Origin: Kitasatospora sp. NBC_01287
GTDB taxonomy: Bacteria; Actinomycetota; Actinomycetes; Streptomycetales; Streptomycetaceae
Direction of reading: 5' to 3'
Assembly (NCBI RefSeq): GCF_026340565.1
Contig: NZ_JAPEPB010000001.1
Span: 4,068,501 to 4,132,500 of the forward strand
DNA length: 64,000 bases
Part shown: piece after piece, positions 33,634 through 44,821 of the stretch
Position numbering within the stretch: the first letter of the stretch is position 1
How the letters are laid out: the number at the start of each line of letters is the position of its first letter
The notes under the pieces: generated by a model
Told to the model about the DNA's origin: nothing
What the model saw: the letters and a program-made list of their open reading frames with translations, nothing else
Databases searched by the model: none
Program-made: the position numbers and the translations under genes

Positions 33634-34776
33634 TCAGACGGGCAGGTCCCAGCCCGGACCGTCCTCGTCACCGATCCAGACCCGCTGGCCGTTCTCGGTG
33701 ACCGTGATTCCGAACCCCTCCTGGTGCGGGGAACCGGCCGCCTGCCACGCCTCGATGGCGCTCTCCACCTGGTCCCAGAGCCGCAGCGGCCCCCGCTGGA
33801 TCACGGTCCACCCGCCATCCGGACTCAGCGCGGTGCGGGCCTGGGAGCCGGTGGCCACGTCCGACAGGATCTGTTGCCCACCCATCCCCAGCTGCTCGGC
33901 GGACGGAGCGGCGAGTTGAGCCACCCACCCGCCGGTCCAGTCGCCGATCAGAGCTGGATCGATCCGGGTCGGCCGTTCTTCGCCGGGCATGAGCCAGAGG
34001 CTCTGCCGGGGCGGCCGGTCATGAGGACGCGCCACCATGAAACTCGTGTACCCCGGCAGGAATCGACCGGTCGCACGTCCGGGCCCGGTCACGGTCAGCA
34101 GGGCCAGGCCGAACCGGAACGACCAGCCGGTCAGCGTGACCAGGATCCTGCCGCCCGGGTTCACCTGGTACAGCCACGGCATGGGCACATGGCGAACCGA
34201 ACAGGTGGCGATCAGCCGATCGTAGGGCGCGCCGTCCGCGTGGCCGTTGAGACCGTCACCGACAACCAGTGTCGGGGCGTAGCCGGCCGCGGTGACGGCC
34301 CGCTTCGCGCGATCCGCGACACCCGGGTCCACCTCGATGCTGACGACGTTCTCGGAGCCGAGACGGTGCGCCCCCAGAGCCGTCGAGTAGCCGGTGCCGG
34401 TGCCGATTTCGAGCACCCGTTGCCCTACCTCGACGTCGAGTTGCTGCCACATGCCGAGCACCAGGGACGGAAGCGTGGAGGATGACGACGGAGCGCCGGT
34501 CACCGGCTGGTCACCGGCATCCGACGGGTCAGCCCGGCCGTCCAACTGGGTGATCAGCGTCTGGTTGGTGTAGACGGCTTCGAGCCATCCGGGGGCGTCG
34601 GGGTGGGTCACGCGGTAGCTGGTGGGGTTGCTGCCCGCCACCTCGGTGAAGTGGCTGGCGACGAACAACTCTCGCGGTACCGCCTCGGCTGCCTTGCGCC
34701 ATGCCGGGTCCGGGAGCACGCCCTCGGCGGTGAGCGTGTCCACCAGGTTCGCCCTCAGTCGTTCGGCGTCGGTCAT
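33634..34776 (-). CDS. PIMT-like O-methyltransferase of the ATP-grasp (graspetide) system
   Basis: 380 residues, related to protein-L-isoaspartate O-methyltransferase but with a C-terminal extension of about 150 residues. The N-terminal DPAWRKAAEAVPRELFVASHF and the SAM site VLEIGTGTGYSTALGAHRLG are clear, followed by LIATCSVRHVPMPWLYQVNP. It matches the methyltransferases that accompany ATP-grasp peptide maturases; in fuscimiditide- and amycolimiditide-type pathways such an enzyme methylates an Asp side chain that then closes to an aspartimide. The ATG overlaps the ligase stop (ATGA). The chemistry is inferred by family; membership and context are seen. Confidence 0.85.
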   Translation of the reverse strand: MTDAERLRANLVDTLTAEGVLPDPAWRKAAEAVPRELFVASHFTEVAGSNPTSYRVTHPDAPGWLEAVYTNQTLITQLDGRADPSDAGDQPVTGAPSSSSTLPSLVLGMWQQLDVEVGQRVLEIGTGTGYSTALGAHRLGSENVVSIEVDPGVADRAKRAVTAAGYAPTLVVGDGLNGHADGAPYDRLIATCSVRHVPMPWLYQVNPGGRILVTLTGWSFRFGLALLTVTGPGRATGRFLPGYTSFMVARPHDRPPRQSLWLMPGEERPTRIDPALIGDWTGGWVAQLAAPSAEQLGMGGQQILSDVATGSQARTALSPDGGWTVIQRGPLRLWDQVESAIEAWQAAGSPHQEGFGITVTENGQRVWIGDEDGPGWDLPV

Positions 34777-35732
34777 TGCGGACTCTCCAGTTCATCAGCG
34801 ATCGCGTGGGCGATGGGCATGGTGATCTCGGTCGGGAGCCAGGCCCATTGGCCGCTGGGGTTGCACTCAAGGAAGTACCAGGTGCCCGCCGCGTCAACGG
34901 CGAAGTCGAACGCCCCGAAGACGAGTCCCGTCTCCGCGAGATAGGCCGCAACGGAAGCCGCAACGGCGTCCGGGACGCCGATCGGCTCGTAGGTGAGCAG
35001 GTCCTGTCGCCTGCGCCAGTCGAGTTCCGGGCCCGTGATCCGGACTGCGAACAGCTTCGTACCAACAGCCGTCAGCCGTACGTCGAACACCTTCTCGATC
35101 TTCGTCTGAAACAGGTGAGGGCAAGCGGCCACCGCGTCGGTGAGGTCGGCCGGGTAGACGTCCCGTACCCAGACCTGTTGCGCCTTGTCGGTGGCGTCGC
35201 GGTACGGGGTGTTCCACAGCGGCTTGTACACGGCGGGCCGCTCGGTGCAGAACTGCCGGGCCTCGGCCGGGTCCATGGTGATGATGGTCTCGGGCACCAG
35301 GAACCCGACCCGCAGCGCGGCAGCGAGCTGCGCGGGCTTGTACTCCCCGTTCCTGATCTGCCACGGGTGATTGAGGTAGTGCGCGCGGGGCAGTGACGCG
35401 AGGATCCCGCCGACTCCCCAGAACATCTGAGAGCCGGCGAACTTGGCTTCCTGACCGTTCAGTTCGGAAAGCCCACCGTACGCGGTGGGTCGGCGCCACC
35501 AAACCGCCCGGACATGTTGCAGGTCGAGTTCACGAGTCGGTGTCACGAGAACGCCTCGCTGACCGCTGTTTCCGTACCTGGCAGTCAGCGAGGCGCCGTT
35601 GTGGAGATCGACACCGGGGTCTACGCGCACGACCGGGACCCGGCGCTCGGCGAGGATGCGCAGGACCACATCCGCCGTAGCGTCGAGGGAGTTGGTCAGG
35701 ACCAGCACGGCCCCGGGCCGATCGTCGGTCAT
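34773..35732 (-). CDS. tgmB: ATP-grasp ribosomal peptide maturase (graspetide ester/amide ligase)
   Basis: A 319-residue ATP-grasp ligase of the TgmB type. It joins side chains of Thr/Ser/Lys to Asp/Glu in a ribosomal precursor to make macrocyclic esters or amides. AVLVLTNSLDATADVVLRIL starts the N-terminal domain, VRAVWWRRPTAY is typical of these maturases, RPAVYKPLWNTPYRD holds an ATP-binding lysine, and FGAFDFAVD with FLECNPSGQWAW holds the metal-binding Glu and Asn. The ATG at 35732 lies one base after the precursor stop; the longer frame runs through the precursor gene and is false. The downstream overlap with the methyltransferase makes a three-gene operon. Confidence 0.9.
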   Translation of the reverse strand: MTDDRPGAVLVLTNSLDATADVVLRILAERRVPVVRVDPGVDLHNGASLTARYGNSGQRGVLVTPTRELDLQHVRAVWWRRPTAYGGLSELNGQEAKFAGSQMFWGVGGILASLPRAHYLNHPWQIRNGEYKPAQLAAALRVGFLVPETIITMDPAEARQFCTERPAVYKPLWNTPYRDATDKAQQVWVRDVYPADLTDAVAACPHLFQTKIEKVFDVRLTAVGTKLFAVRITGPELDWRRRQDLLTYEPIGVPDAVAASVAAYLAETGLVFGAFDFAVDAAGTWYFLECNPSGQWAWLPTEITMPIAHAIADELESPQ

Positions 35733-35733
35733 C

Positions 35734-36012
35734 TCAGCCGGTGCCCTGGTCCTGGTCGTTGGCGGGCATGCTGTCGATGTCGGACGGCTGGGCGTGCTCG
35801 CCGCTCCTGCCATCGCCCCCGCCCGTGGTGGTGGGCGTGCTGGTGTTGGTGCTCGTGCCGTGCGCCCCCATCTCGATCTCGCGTCCCTGGTCGTCGTAGT
35901 ACACGGCGACCTGGGTCTCGGGGTCGATGACCGACGTGATCGCGGGCACGGGCCCGGACTCCACGAACGGCCCCATCCGAGTGGTTCCCCACGGAGGTGC
36001 AGTGGTGCTCAT
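35734..36012 (-). CDS. tgmA: Graspetide (ATP-grasp target RiPP) precursor peptide
   Basis: A 92-residue precursor. The leader has PWGTTRMGPF and VIDPETQVAVYYDDQGREIE, matching the TgmA leader pattern (aromatic-G-x-x-R-M...DPxTQ...G). The core begins near HGTSTNTSTPTTTGGG with a cluster of Thr (residues 53-63) as ring donors. It contains the only Asp-Gly (67-68), then Asp78, Asp80, Asp86 and Asp88 as possible acceptors. AAGGAAAG lies before the ATG. Directly followed by the ligase and methyltransferase. Predicted product: a Thr-to-Asp ester macrocycle with an aspartimide, most likely at Asp67. The leader match is firm; the cross-link pattern is inferred. Confidence 0.87.
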   Translation of the reverse strand: MSTTAPPWGTTRMGPFVESGPVPAITSVIDPETQVAVYYDDQGREIEMGAHGTSTNTSTPTTTGGGDGRSGEHAQPSDIDSMPANDQDQGTG

Positions 36013-36204
36013 ACCGCTTTCCTTTCTGTAGGTAGAGCGAGGTCTACGGGCCGTCCCGGCCGACCGGTGCGCGCTTCCGGCGGCCGGGGTGAGCGACCCG
36101 CGAGCGTCATCCCCAGGATTCGGCTACGCGGGGGCTTGCTCCGTGCTGGCCCCTGGACCAGCACGGAAGTTGAGGCGGTCCCGCGTCGGCCGAGGCGGCC
36201 GAGT

Positions 36205-36432
36205 TCACCCGGCGAGCAGCGGGCGGAGCGTCTGCGGGCGGCGGGCGGCCGTCTCGGCGACGATCCGCGCGTGCACCGCGCTCATCACGCCGAGCGTCGC
36301 GTCGAGCATGGCCGTGCTCGCGCCCGCCTGCGCCTGGCCGTCGAGGTGCCGGCCGAGCAGGCGCAGGTCGGCCTCGGCGGCGGCGTGGTCGTAGGGCCGC
36401 GCCAGGCTGTCACCGGGCTGGTGGATGGTCAT
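36205..36432 (-). CDS. Small hypothetical protein
   Basis: 75 residues starting MTIHQPGDSLARPYDH, with GGGGAG seven bases before the ATG at 36432. It is mostly helical, with AEADLRLLGRHLDGQAQAG and LDATLGVMSAVHARIVAETAA. No known family. It is the last of three small same-strand genes that precede the graspetide precursor by about 190 bases, so it may belong to that locus. Confidence 0.55.
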   Translation of the reverse strand: MTIHQPGDSLARPYDHAAAEADLRLLGRHLDGQAQAGASTAMLDATLGVMSAVHARIVAETAARRPQTLRPLLAG

Positions 36433-36482
36433 GATCGTGCTCCCCGGGAGTCCGATGTCCTCCAGCCCCGGCCTCAGTCCGC

Positions 36483-36740
36483 TCACGCGAGCACCCCGCG
36501 CGCATCGTGCAGGGCGGCGTGCAGCTGAACGCGCCGGGTGTACCGGGCCGCCCGCTCGAAGCCCACCTGGCAGTAGGGCAACGTGACCAACTGCTGGCCG
36601 TTGGTGAGGATCTGCGGCCCGGGGGCCACCACGGTCTGACGGTCGCAGCAGACACACCGGCCCCACCGCCACATGTGGCGGGGTGGCAGAGAGATCGGGC
36701 TGCCGGCGAACTCCGCATCGTGGCCGGAGCAGGGGCTCAC
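36483..36740 (-). CDS. Small Cys/His-bearing hypothetical protein
   Basis: 85 residues from a GTG that overlaps the preceding gene's stop (GTGA). CSGH near the start and WGRCVCCDRQ in the middle could make a zinc knuckle. The C-terminal half, VTLPYCQVGFERAARYTRRV, is helical. No family is recognised. It is translationally coupled to the YLRP-family gene upstream. Confidence 0.55.
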   Translation of the reverse strand: MSPCSGHDAEFAGSPISLPPRHMWRWGRCVCCDRQTVVAPGPQILTNGQQLVTLPYCQVGFERAARYTRRVQLHAALHDARGVLA

Positions 36741-36997
36741 AACTCCACCCCGCCGCTCGGCCGACCACGCGGCACCGCCGCCTTGACCGACTCCAACTCG
36801 CCTGCCGAGGTGATCTGTTGGATCTCGCTGGTCGGGGTCTCCCATTCGATACCGCCACCGACCGGCCGCAGATACACCGTGGGGTACTTGCCGAACCCCG
36901 GGCACTGATAGACGCCGGTCAGGTTGTGCTTCGCGTCGTGCACCAGCTCGCCCTCGCGGGGCTGGTACACCGCCTGTGGATGTCTGCGTTCGGACAT
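36737..36997 (-). CDS. YLRP-GG-EWE family small protein (second copy)
   Basis: 86 residues. REGELVHDAKHNLTGVY and TVYLRPVGGGIEWETPTSEI resemble the C-terminal half of the protein at 20856-21179. GAGGAG lies five bases before the ATG at 36997; an ATG directly before it is an alternative. Like the first copy it is divergent from an XRE/DUF5753 gene. The function is unknown, but the repeated arrangement suggests it belongs with the regulator pair. Confidence 0.7.
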   Translation of the reverse strand: MSERRHPQAVYQPREGELVHDAKHNLTGVYQCPGFGKYPTVYLRPVGGGIEWETPTSEIQQITSAGELESVKAAVPRGRPSGGVEL

Positions 36998-37069
36998 CAT
37001 CGCTCCTCTCCGTAGTGAAGCCACTACCAAGACGAACAACGATCCCGTACAGTCAAGGAGCCTTCAACC

Positions 37070-37924
37070 GTGCCAGATCTGGAGGGAGAGCAGATCTTGA
37101 ATCGCTCGGAGCTTGACCCGGATGCCTCACCACGCGCCCGCTTCGGCGCTCAAATCCGCAGCGCACGCGAGGAACGCGGGTGGACGCAGGAGGAGCTCGG
37201 CGAACGCATGGGTTACTCGGCAGTGCACATCTCGGCGGTAGAAATTGGCCGCAAGCCTTCAACTCTCCGGTTTGCCAGCGCAGCTGACATGGCGTTCGGA
37301 AGCGGAACGCTGTGGGTCGAACGGCACGGCGAGGTTCGACGCGCCTCACTGCTCGACGGGTTCGAGGGGTACGCCGCGAAGGAGGCGAAGGCGAGGGAGA
37401 TCCGGGTCTTCGAGATCGGGGTGGTACCAGGCCTGCTTCAAACAGCGGAGTACACCGGAGCGCTCGTGGACGCCCAGGTACAGCGAGGAACCATCAACCA
37501 GGAAGAGGCGGACGAGTGGTGCGCACGACTGCTCACCCGCCAACAGAGCCTCACCGCAATTGGGGCACCCCTACTTCACGCCGTTCTCGATGAGAGCTGC
37601 ATCCATCGGCTTGTGGGTGGACGGGCGGTGATGGGCAGGCAACTCGCCGCACTGGAAGAACGCGCCCACAGCCCAGGGACGATCATCCAAGTAGCCCCCT
37701 ACTCCATGGGCGCGGATCGTCCGTTCGCACTCCCCGTACATCTGCTGACGCTCGCTGACCGAAGCTTGATCGGGTACTCGGAGTCCGAAGGTCAGGGCCA
37801 CGTTCAACGTGATCCCAAGGCTCTCACCACCTGGGACAGGAACTACCATCGCCTTCAGGTGGGCGCACTTTCCGAGACTGCATCCATCGATCTGTTTCGC
37901 GCTGCTCGAGAGGACCTTGGGTAA
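37070..37924 (+). CDS. XRE-family regulator with DUF5753 domain (second copy)
   Basis: 284 residues. The HTH is FGAQIRSAREERGWTQEELG followed by YSAVHISAVEIGRKPSTL. The DUF5753 part has IRVFEIGVVPGLLQTAEYTG, AVLDESCIHRLVGG and PYSMGADRPFALPVHLLTL. The GTG at 37070 follows AAGGAG by nine bases. Two codons separate it from the DUF397 gene. It is divergent from the three small genes upstream of the graspetide operon and could control them. Confidence 0.9.
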   Translation: MPDLEGEQILNRSELDPDASPRARFGAQIRSAREERGWTQEELGERMGYSAVHISAVEIGRKPSTLRFASAADMAFGSGTLWVERHGEVRRASLLDGFEGYAAKEAKAREIRVFEIGVVPGLLQTAEYTGALVDAQVQRGTINQEEADEWCARLLTRQQSLTAIGAPLLHAVLDESCIHRLVGGRAVMGRQLAALEERAHSPGTIIQVAPYSMGADRPFALPVHLLTLADRSLIGYSESEGQGHVQRDPKALTTWDRNYHRLQVGALSETASIDLFRAAREDLG

Positions 37925-37926
37925 GT

Positions 37927-38127
37927 ATGGACATGTCTCAGGCCAGTTGGCGAAAGTCGACCTACAGCCAGCAACAGGGCGCGTGCGTCGAGGTCGCCGA
38001 CGGCTTCCCCGGCGCCGTGCCCGTCCGTGACTCCAAGAACCCTGACGAGGCAGCCCTGATCTTCTCCGCCGAGGGCTTCACCGCCTTCGTGGCCGGTGTC
38101 AAGGCCGGTGCGTTCGGCGACGTCTGA
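37927..38127 (+). CDS. DUF397 protein (second copy)
   Basis: 66 residues. SQASWRKSTYSQQQGACVEV and VRDSKNPDEAALIFSAEGFT are the DUF397 halves. Partner of the XRE gene two bases upstream; compare 19702-19914. A strong terminator follows. Confidence 0.9.
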   Translation: MDMSQASWRKSTYSQQQGACVEVADGFPGAVPVRDSKNPDEAALIFSAEGFTAFVAGVKAGAFGDV

Positions 38128-38148
38128 AGCATCCGCACACCCCACGCG

Positions 38149-38181
38149 CGAGAGCCCGGAGCGTCCCGCTCCGGGCTCTCG
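38149..38181. terminator. Strong bidirectional hairpin terminator
   Basis: CGAGAGCCCGGAGCG pairs perfectly with CGCTCCGGGCTCTCG (15 bp) around a three-base loop. It lies between the converging DUF397 gene (ends 38127) and symporter gene (ends 38199). Confidence 0.9.
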
Positions 38182-38198
38182 GTCGTGCTGATCAGCCG

Positions 38199-39533
38199 TC
38201 AGGCCGCGACCAGCTCCTTGCTCTCCACCTCCGCCTCCGTGACCGGGCTCTCGTACAGCTCGGCGCTCGGGGCGTTGTAGGCGACCAGGTCGAGGGTCTT
38301 CTCGCGGGCCGAGACCAGGATCGGCACCACGACCTGCCCGGCCACGTTCGTCGCCGTCCGCATCATGTCCAGGATCGGGTCGATGGCCAGCAGCAGGCCG
38401 ACGCCCTCCAGGGGCAGGCCCAGGGTGGAGAGGGTCAGGGTCAGCATCACGATGGCGCCGGTGAGGCCGGCCGTCGCGGCGGAGCCGATCACCGAGACGA
38501 AGGCGATCAGCAGGTAGTCGCCGATGCCGAGGTGGATCCCGTAGACCTGGGCGACGAAGATCGCGGCGATCGAGGGGTAGATCGCGGCGCAGCCGTCCAT
38601 CTTGGTGGTGGCGCCGAACGGCACCGCGAACGAGGCGTATTCACTCGGCACGCCCAGCCGCTCGGTGACCCGGCGGGTGACCGGCAGGGTGCCGACCGAG
38701 GAGCGGGAGACGAAGGCGAGCTGGATCGCGGGCCAGGCGCCCTGGAAGAAGCGCACCGGGTTGAGGCCGCCGACGAAGCGCAGCAGCAGCGAGTAGACGA
38801 CGAAGAGCACCAGGGCGCAGCCGACGTAGACGTCGACGGTGAAGGTGGCCAGCGGGCGCAGCAGGTCCCAGCCGTACTTGGCGACGGACTTGCCGATCAG
38901 GCCCAGGGTGCCGAGCGGGGCCAGCCGGATCACCCACCAGAGCGCGGTCTGCACCAGCTCCAGCAGCGACTCGTTCAGCTTGAGGAAGGGTGCGGCCTTC
39001 GCGCCGGCCTTGAGGATGGCGGCACCGGCCACGATCGCGAGGAAGACGATCTGCAGGACGTTCACCTTGAGGAAGGCGTCCGCGATGTTGGTCGGGATGA
39101 TGCCGGTCAGGAAGTCGACCCAGGAGCCGGAGTCCTGCGGGGGCTTCAGGCCGCTGGTGGAGAGGTTGGTGCCGCGGCCCGGGTTGGTGGCCAGGCCGAT
39201 CGCCAGGCCGATGGAGACCGCGATGAGGCTGGTGATGCCGAACCAGAGCAGCGTGCGCGCGGCCAGCCGGGCGGCGTTGGTGACGTTCCGCAGGTTGGCG
39301 ATCGAGACCACGATCGCGGTGAAGACCAGCGGCGGCACCGCGAGCTTCAGCAGCTGGACGAAGGTCTTGCCGATGGTGTCGAGCGTGGTGCTCAGCCAGG
39401 AGACGTCGTTCTGCCGGGCGATGAAGCCGAGCACGACACCGAGCACCAGGCCGGCGACGATCTGCACCCAGAACGGCGTGCGGCGCAGGCGGCCCAGGGC
39501 CGAGGGCGCGGGGGCGGGGGTGGAACTGGACAT
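38199..39533 (-). CDS. Dicarboxylate/amino-acid:cation symporter (DAACS family)
   Basis: A 444-residue secondary transporter of the DctA/GltP fold, importing C4-dicarboxylates or acidic amino acids with protons or sodium. AVPPLVFTAIVVSIANLRNV, FVSRSSVGTLPVT (the serine-rich hairpin), FGATTKMDGCAAIYPSIAAI (the XMDG-type motif) and IDPILDMMRTATNVAGQ (ligand and cation residues in TM8) are clear. The ATG at 39533 is chosen; a GTG at 39569 would add 12 residues. It is preceded by a 445-bp gap with paired repeats. Substrate assignment beyond the family is not possible. Confidence 0.9.
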   Translation of the reverse strand: MSSSTPAPAPSALGRLRRTPFWVQIVAGLVLGVVLGFIARQNDVSWLSTTLDTIGKTFVQLLKLAVPPLVFTAIVVSIANLRNVTNAARLAARTLLWFGITSLIAVSIGLAIGLATNPGRGTNLSTSGLKPPQDSGSWVDFLTGIIPTNIADAFLKVNVLQIVFLAIVAGAAILKAGAKAAPFLKLNESLLELVQTALWWVIRLAPLGTLGLIGKSVAKYGWDLLRPLATFTVDVYVGCALVLFVVYSLLLRFVGGLNPVRFFQGAWPAIQLAFVSRSSVGTLPVTRRVTERLGVPSEYASFAVPFGATTKMDGCAAIYPSIAAIFVAQVYGIHLGIGDYLLIAFVSVIGSAATAGLTGAIVMLTLTLSTLGLPLEGVGLLLAIDPILDMMRTATNVAGQVVVPILVSAREKTLDLVAYNAPSAELYESPVTEAEVESKELVAA

Positions 39534-39667
39534 GGGGGTGCGGCTCCGAGGCAGGAGTGGGGACAGCACGGGCAGGGGGGTGCGAGGGAAGGGGAAGGCG
39601 GCGCACGGAAGCCGTCAGGGCCAGGTCCGGGGACCGGTCGGACGGTTCGCGGCGAAGGGTGCGCCGC

Positions 39668-39787
39668 CTAGCTACAGCTCGGAACGCGACACGAGCCCAC
39701 ACCCGCCAGGCACAGCGGCAACGGCAGCGCGCACGCCATGAGCGAGCCGCTCATGTCCTGCTGCCGGAGTGCGCCTGGGGTGGTCAT
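39668..39787 (-). CDS. Possible 39-residue peptide upstream of the symporter
   Basis: ATG at 39787 to TAG at 39668: a hydrophobic, cysteine-bearing peptide (MSGSLMACALPLPLCLAGVG, ending CRVPSCS). No clear ribosome-binding site is present, so it would need a leaderless message. It could be a leader peptide for the symporter gene 134 bases downstream, or chance. Codon use gives little support either way. Confidence 0.2.
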   Translation of the reverse strand: MTTPGALRQQDMSGSLMACALPLPLCLAGVGSCRVPSCS

Positions 39788-39880
39788 GGCCGACACAGTA
39801 ACAGCAAAGATTTGAGATGTTCAAAGTACTTGTTTGAGATGCTCTTGACCTTCAGCTCCTCACGCCGACATCCGGTCAGA

Positions 39881-39910
39881 TTGACGGACCGCAGAGTTAT
39901 ACGTATAACT
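39881..39910 (+). promoter_or_regulatory. Strong promoter with overlapping 16-bp palindromic operator
   Basis: TTGACG (39881-39886) and TATAAC (39904-39909) are separated by 17 bases, a near-ideal vegetative promoter. AGTTATACGTATAACT (39895-39910) is a perfect dyad covering the spacer end and the whole -10 box, so a bound repressor would block RNA polymerase. It drives the MFS gene at 39979. Its form, GTTATAC/GTATAAC, suits a GntR- or TetR-type factor. Confidence 0.75.
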
Positions 39911-39978
39911 GCACAGGGGCACCGCCCTGTCCCGCCCCACGCCCCACGCCCGCCCCACCACCGCCCGGGAGAACCCCC

Positions 39979-41202
39979 GTGGGCTACCTCGCCCTGCTCC
40001 GCGCCCCGCACGTGACCCGGCTGCTGCTCGGCACCCTGCTCGGCCGCCTCCCGGCGGGCATGACCGCGCTGGTCATCGCGCTCGCGCTGCGCCACGCCGG
40101 CACGCCCTACAGCGGCATCGGGCTGGCCACCGCGGCCTACGCGATCTGCGCCGCGATCGGCGGGCCGGTGCTCGGCCGGATCGTGGACCGCACGGGGCAG
40201 CCCAAGGTGCTGCTCTGCTCCGCCGCGCTGGCCGGACTCGGCTACGCGCTGCTGGCGCTCGCCCCCGGCAACCCGGCGGCCGCCATCGGCGGCGCCGCGG
40301 TGGCCGGACTCTGCATGCCACCGCTCGAACCGTGCCTGCGCGCGCTCTGGCCCGAGGTGGTCGCCGAGGAGCAGCTCGACACCGCCTACGCCTTCGACTC
40401 CGCCTCCCAGCAGATCCTCTACGTGGCCGGCCCGCTCGCGGTGGCCGGCATCGCCGCGGCCGCGAGCCCGGTCGCCGCGCTGTGGACCGCCGCCGGGCTG
40501 GGGCTGGCCGGCGCCCTGGTGGTCGCCACCGCCGCGCCGGCCCGCCGCTGGCAGGCGCCGCCGCGCGAGCACGGTGCCGGGCTGCTCGGCCCGCTGCGCT
40601 CCCCGGGCCTGGTGCTGCTGCTGATCGGGCTGGGCGGCGCGGGCTGGACGGTCGGCTCGCAGAACGTCCTCTTCATCGCCTACGCGGAGCGCCACCAGCA
40701 CCAACTGCCCGGCGGTGCCGGACTGCTGCTCGCGCTGGCCGCGCTGGCCGGCCTGCTCGGCGCCCTCGGCTACGGCGCGGTGCGCTGGCGCAGCGGCACC
40801 GCGACCCGCACCTGGGCGCTGGCCCTCGCGATGGGCGCCTGCTACCTGCCGCTGCTCCTGCTGCCCTCCCCCGGGCCGATGGCGGCACTGGCCTTCGTCT
40901 CCGGCATCGGTCTGGCGCCGCTGCTCGCCGCCGCCTTCGTGCTGGTCGCCGAGCTGGCGCCGACCGGCACCGTGACCGAGGCCTTCGCCTGGCTGGTCAC
41001 CCTCTTCGCCACCGGCAACGCGCTCGGTTACGCGGTCTCCGGCTCGCTGGTCGCCACCTCGCTGACGGCGGTGGCCTGGTGCGCGGTCGGCGGGATCACC
41101 CTGGGCGGGGCGCTGCTCTTCGGCGCCCGGCGGCAGCTGCGACCGGTGCCGGGCGCGGCGGGCGAGGTCGGGGGCGCGCCCGCGGTGGCGCTGGCCGGCT
41201 GA
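39979..41202 (+). CDS. MFS transporter
   Basis: 407 residues, about 12 transmembrane helices, from a GTG at 39979. YLALLRAPHVTRLLLGTLLG and LGRIVDRTGQPKVLLCSAAL (motif A) are typical of small MFS exporters of actinomycetes. MPPLEPCLRALWPEVV lies in the mid-loop. The substrate is unknown. Expression is probably inducible through the palindrome over its promoter. No regulator gene is adjacent. Confidence 0.85.
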   Translation: MGYLALLRAPHVTRLLLGTLLGRLPAGMTALVIALALRHAGTPYSGIGLATAAYAICAAIGGPVLGRIVDRTGQPKVLLCSAALAGLGYALLALAPGNPAAAIGGAAVAGLCMPPLEPCLRALWPEVVAEEQLDTAYAFDSASQQILYVAGPLAVAGIAAAASPVAALWTAAGLGLAGALVVATAAPARRWQAPPREHGAGLLGPLRSPGLVLLLIGLGGAGWTVGSQNVLFIAYAERHQHQLPGGAGLLLALAALAGLLGALGYGAVRWRSGTATRTWALALAMGACYLPLLLLPSPGPMAALAFVSGIGLAPLLAAAFVLVAELAPTGTVTEAFAWLVTLFATGNALGYAVSGSLVATSLTAVAWCAVGGITLGGALLFGARRQLRPVPGAAGEVGGAPAVALAG

Positions 41203-41230
41203 GAGCTTCGCGACCCTGCGGCGCTGACAT

Positions 41231-41279
41231 GCTGACGGCCGCTCAGGCCCCTGGTGAGGAGTCCTGAGCGGCCGTCAGC
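41231..41279. terminator. 17-bp hairpin between converging genes
   Basis: GCTGACGGCCGCTCAGG (41231-41247) pairs perfectly with CCTGAGCGGCCGTCAGC (41263-41279), 15-base loop. It separates the MFS gene (ends 41202) and the LPXTG-protein gene (ends 41321). Confidence 0.88.
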
Positions 41280-41320
41280 CGTTCAACTACCGGTTTGACC
41301 GGTGCGACCGGTCGGGCCGG

Positions 41321-44758
<3,438 letters not shown>

Positions 44759-44821
44759 GCTGAGCAGTTCATCCGACCGTATGGCGCACGGCTGGACGAC
44801 GCGGGGCGCGCTGACGCGTTT

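Larger units (their letters stand above)
39534..39978. other. Divergent control region, symporter / MFS gene
   Basis: It holds a possible 39-codon ORF on the minus strand (39668-39787), two direct repeats TTTGAGATG at 39811 and 39833 (22 bases apart; the first is part of TTTGAGATGTTCAAA, an imperfect dyad), and a strong plus-strand promoter overlapped by a 16-bp palindrome (39881-39910). Confidence 0.6.
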
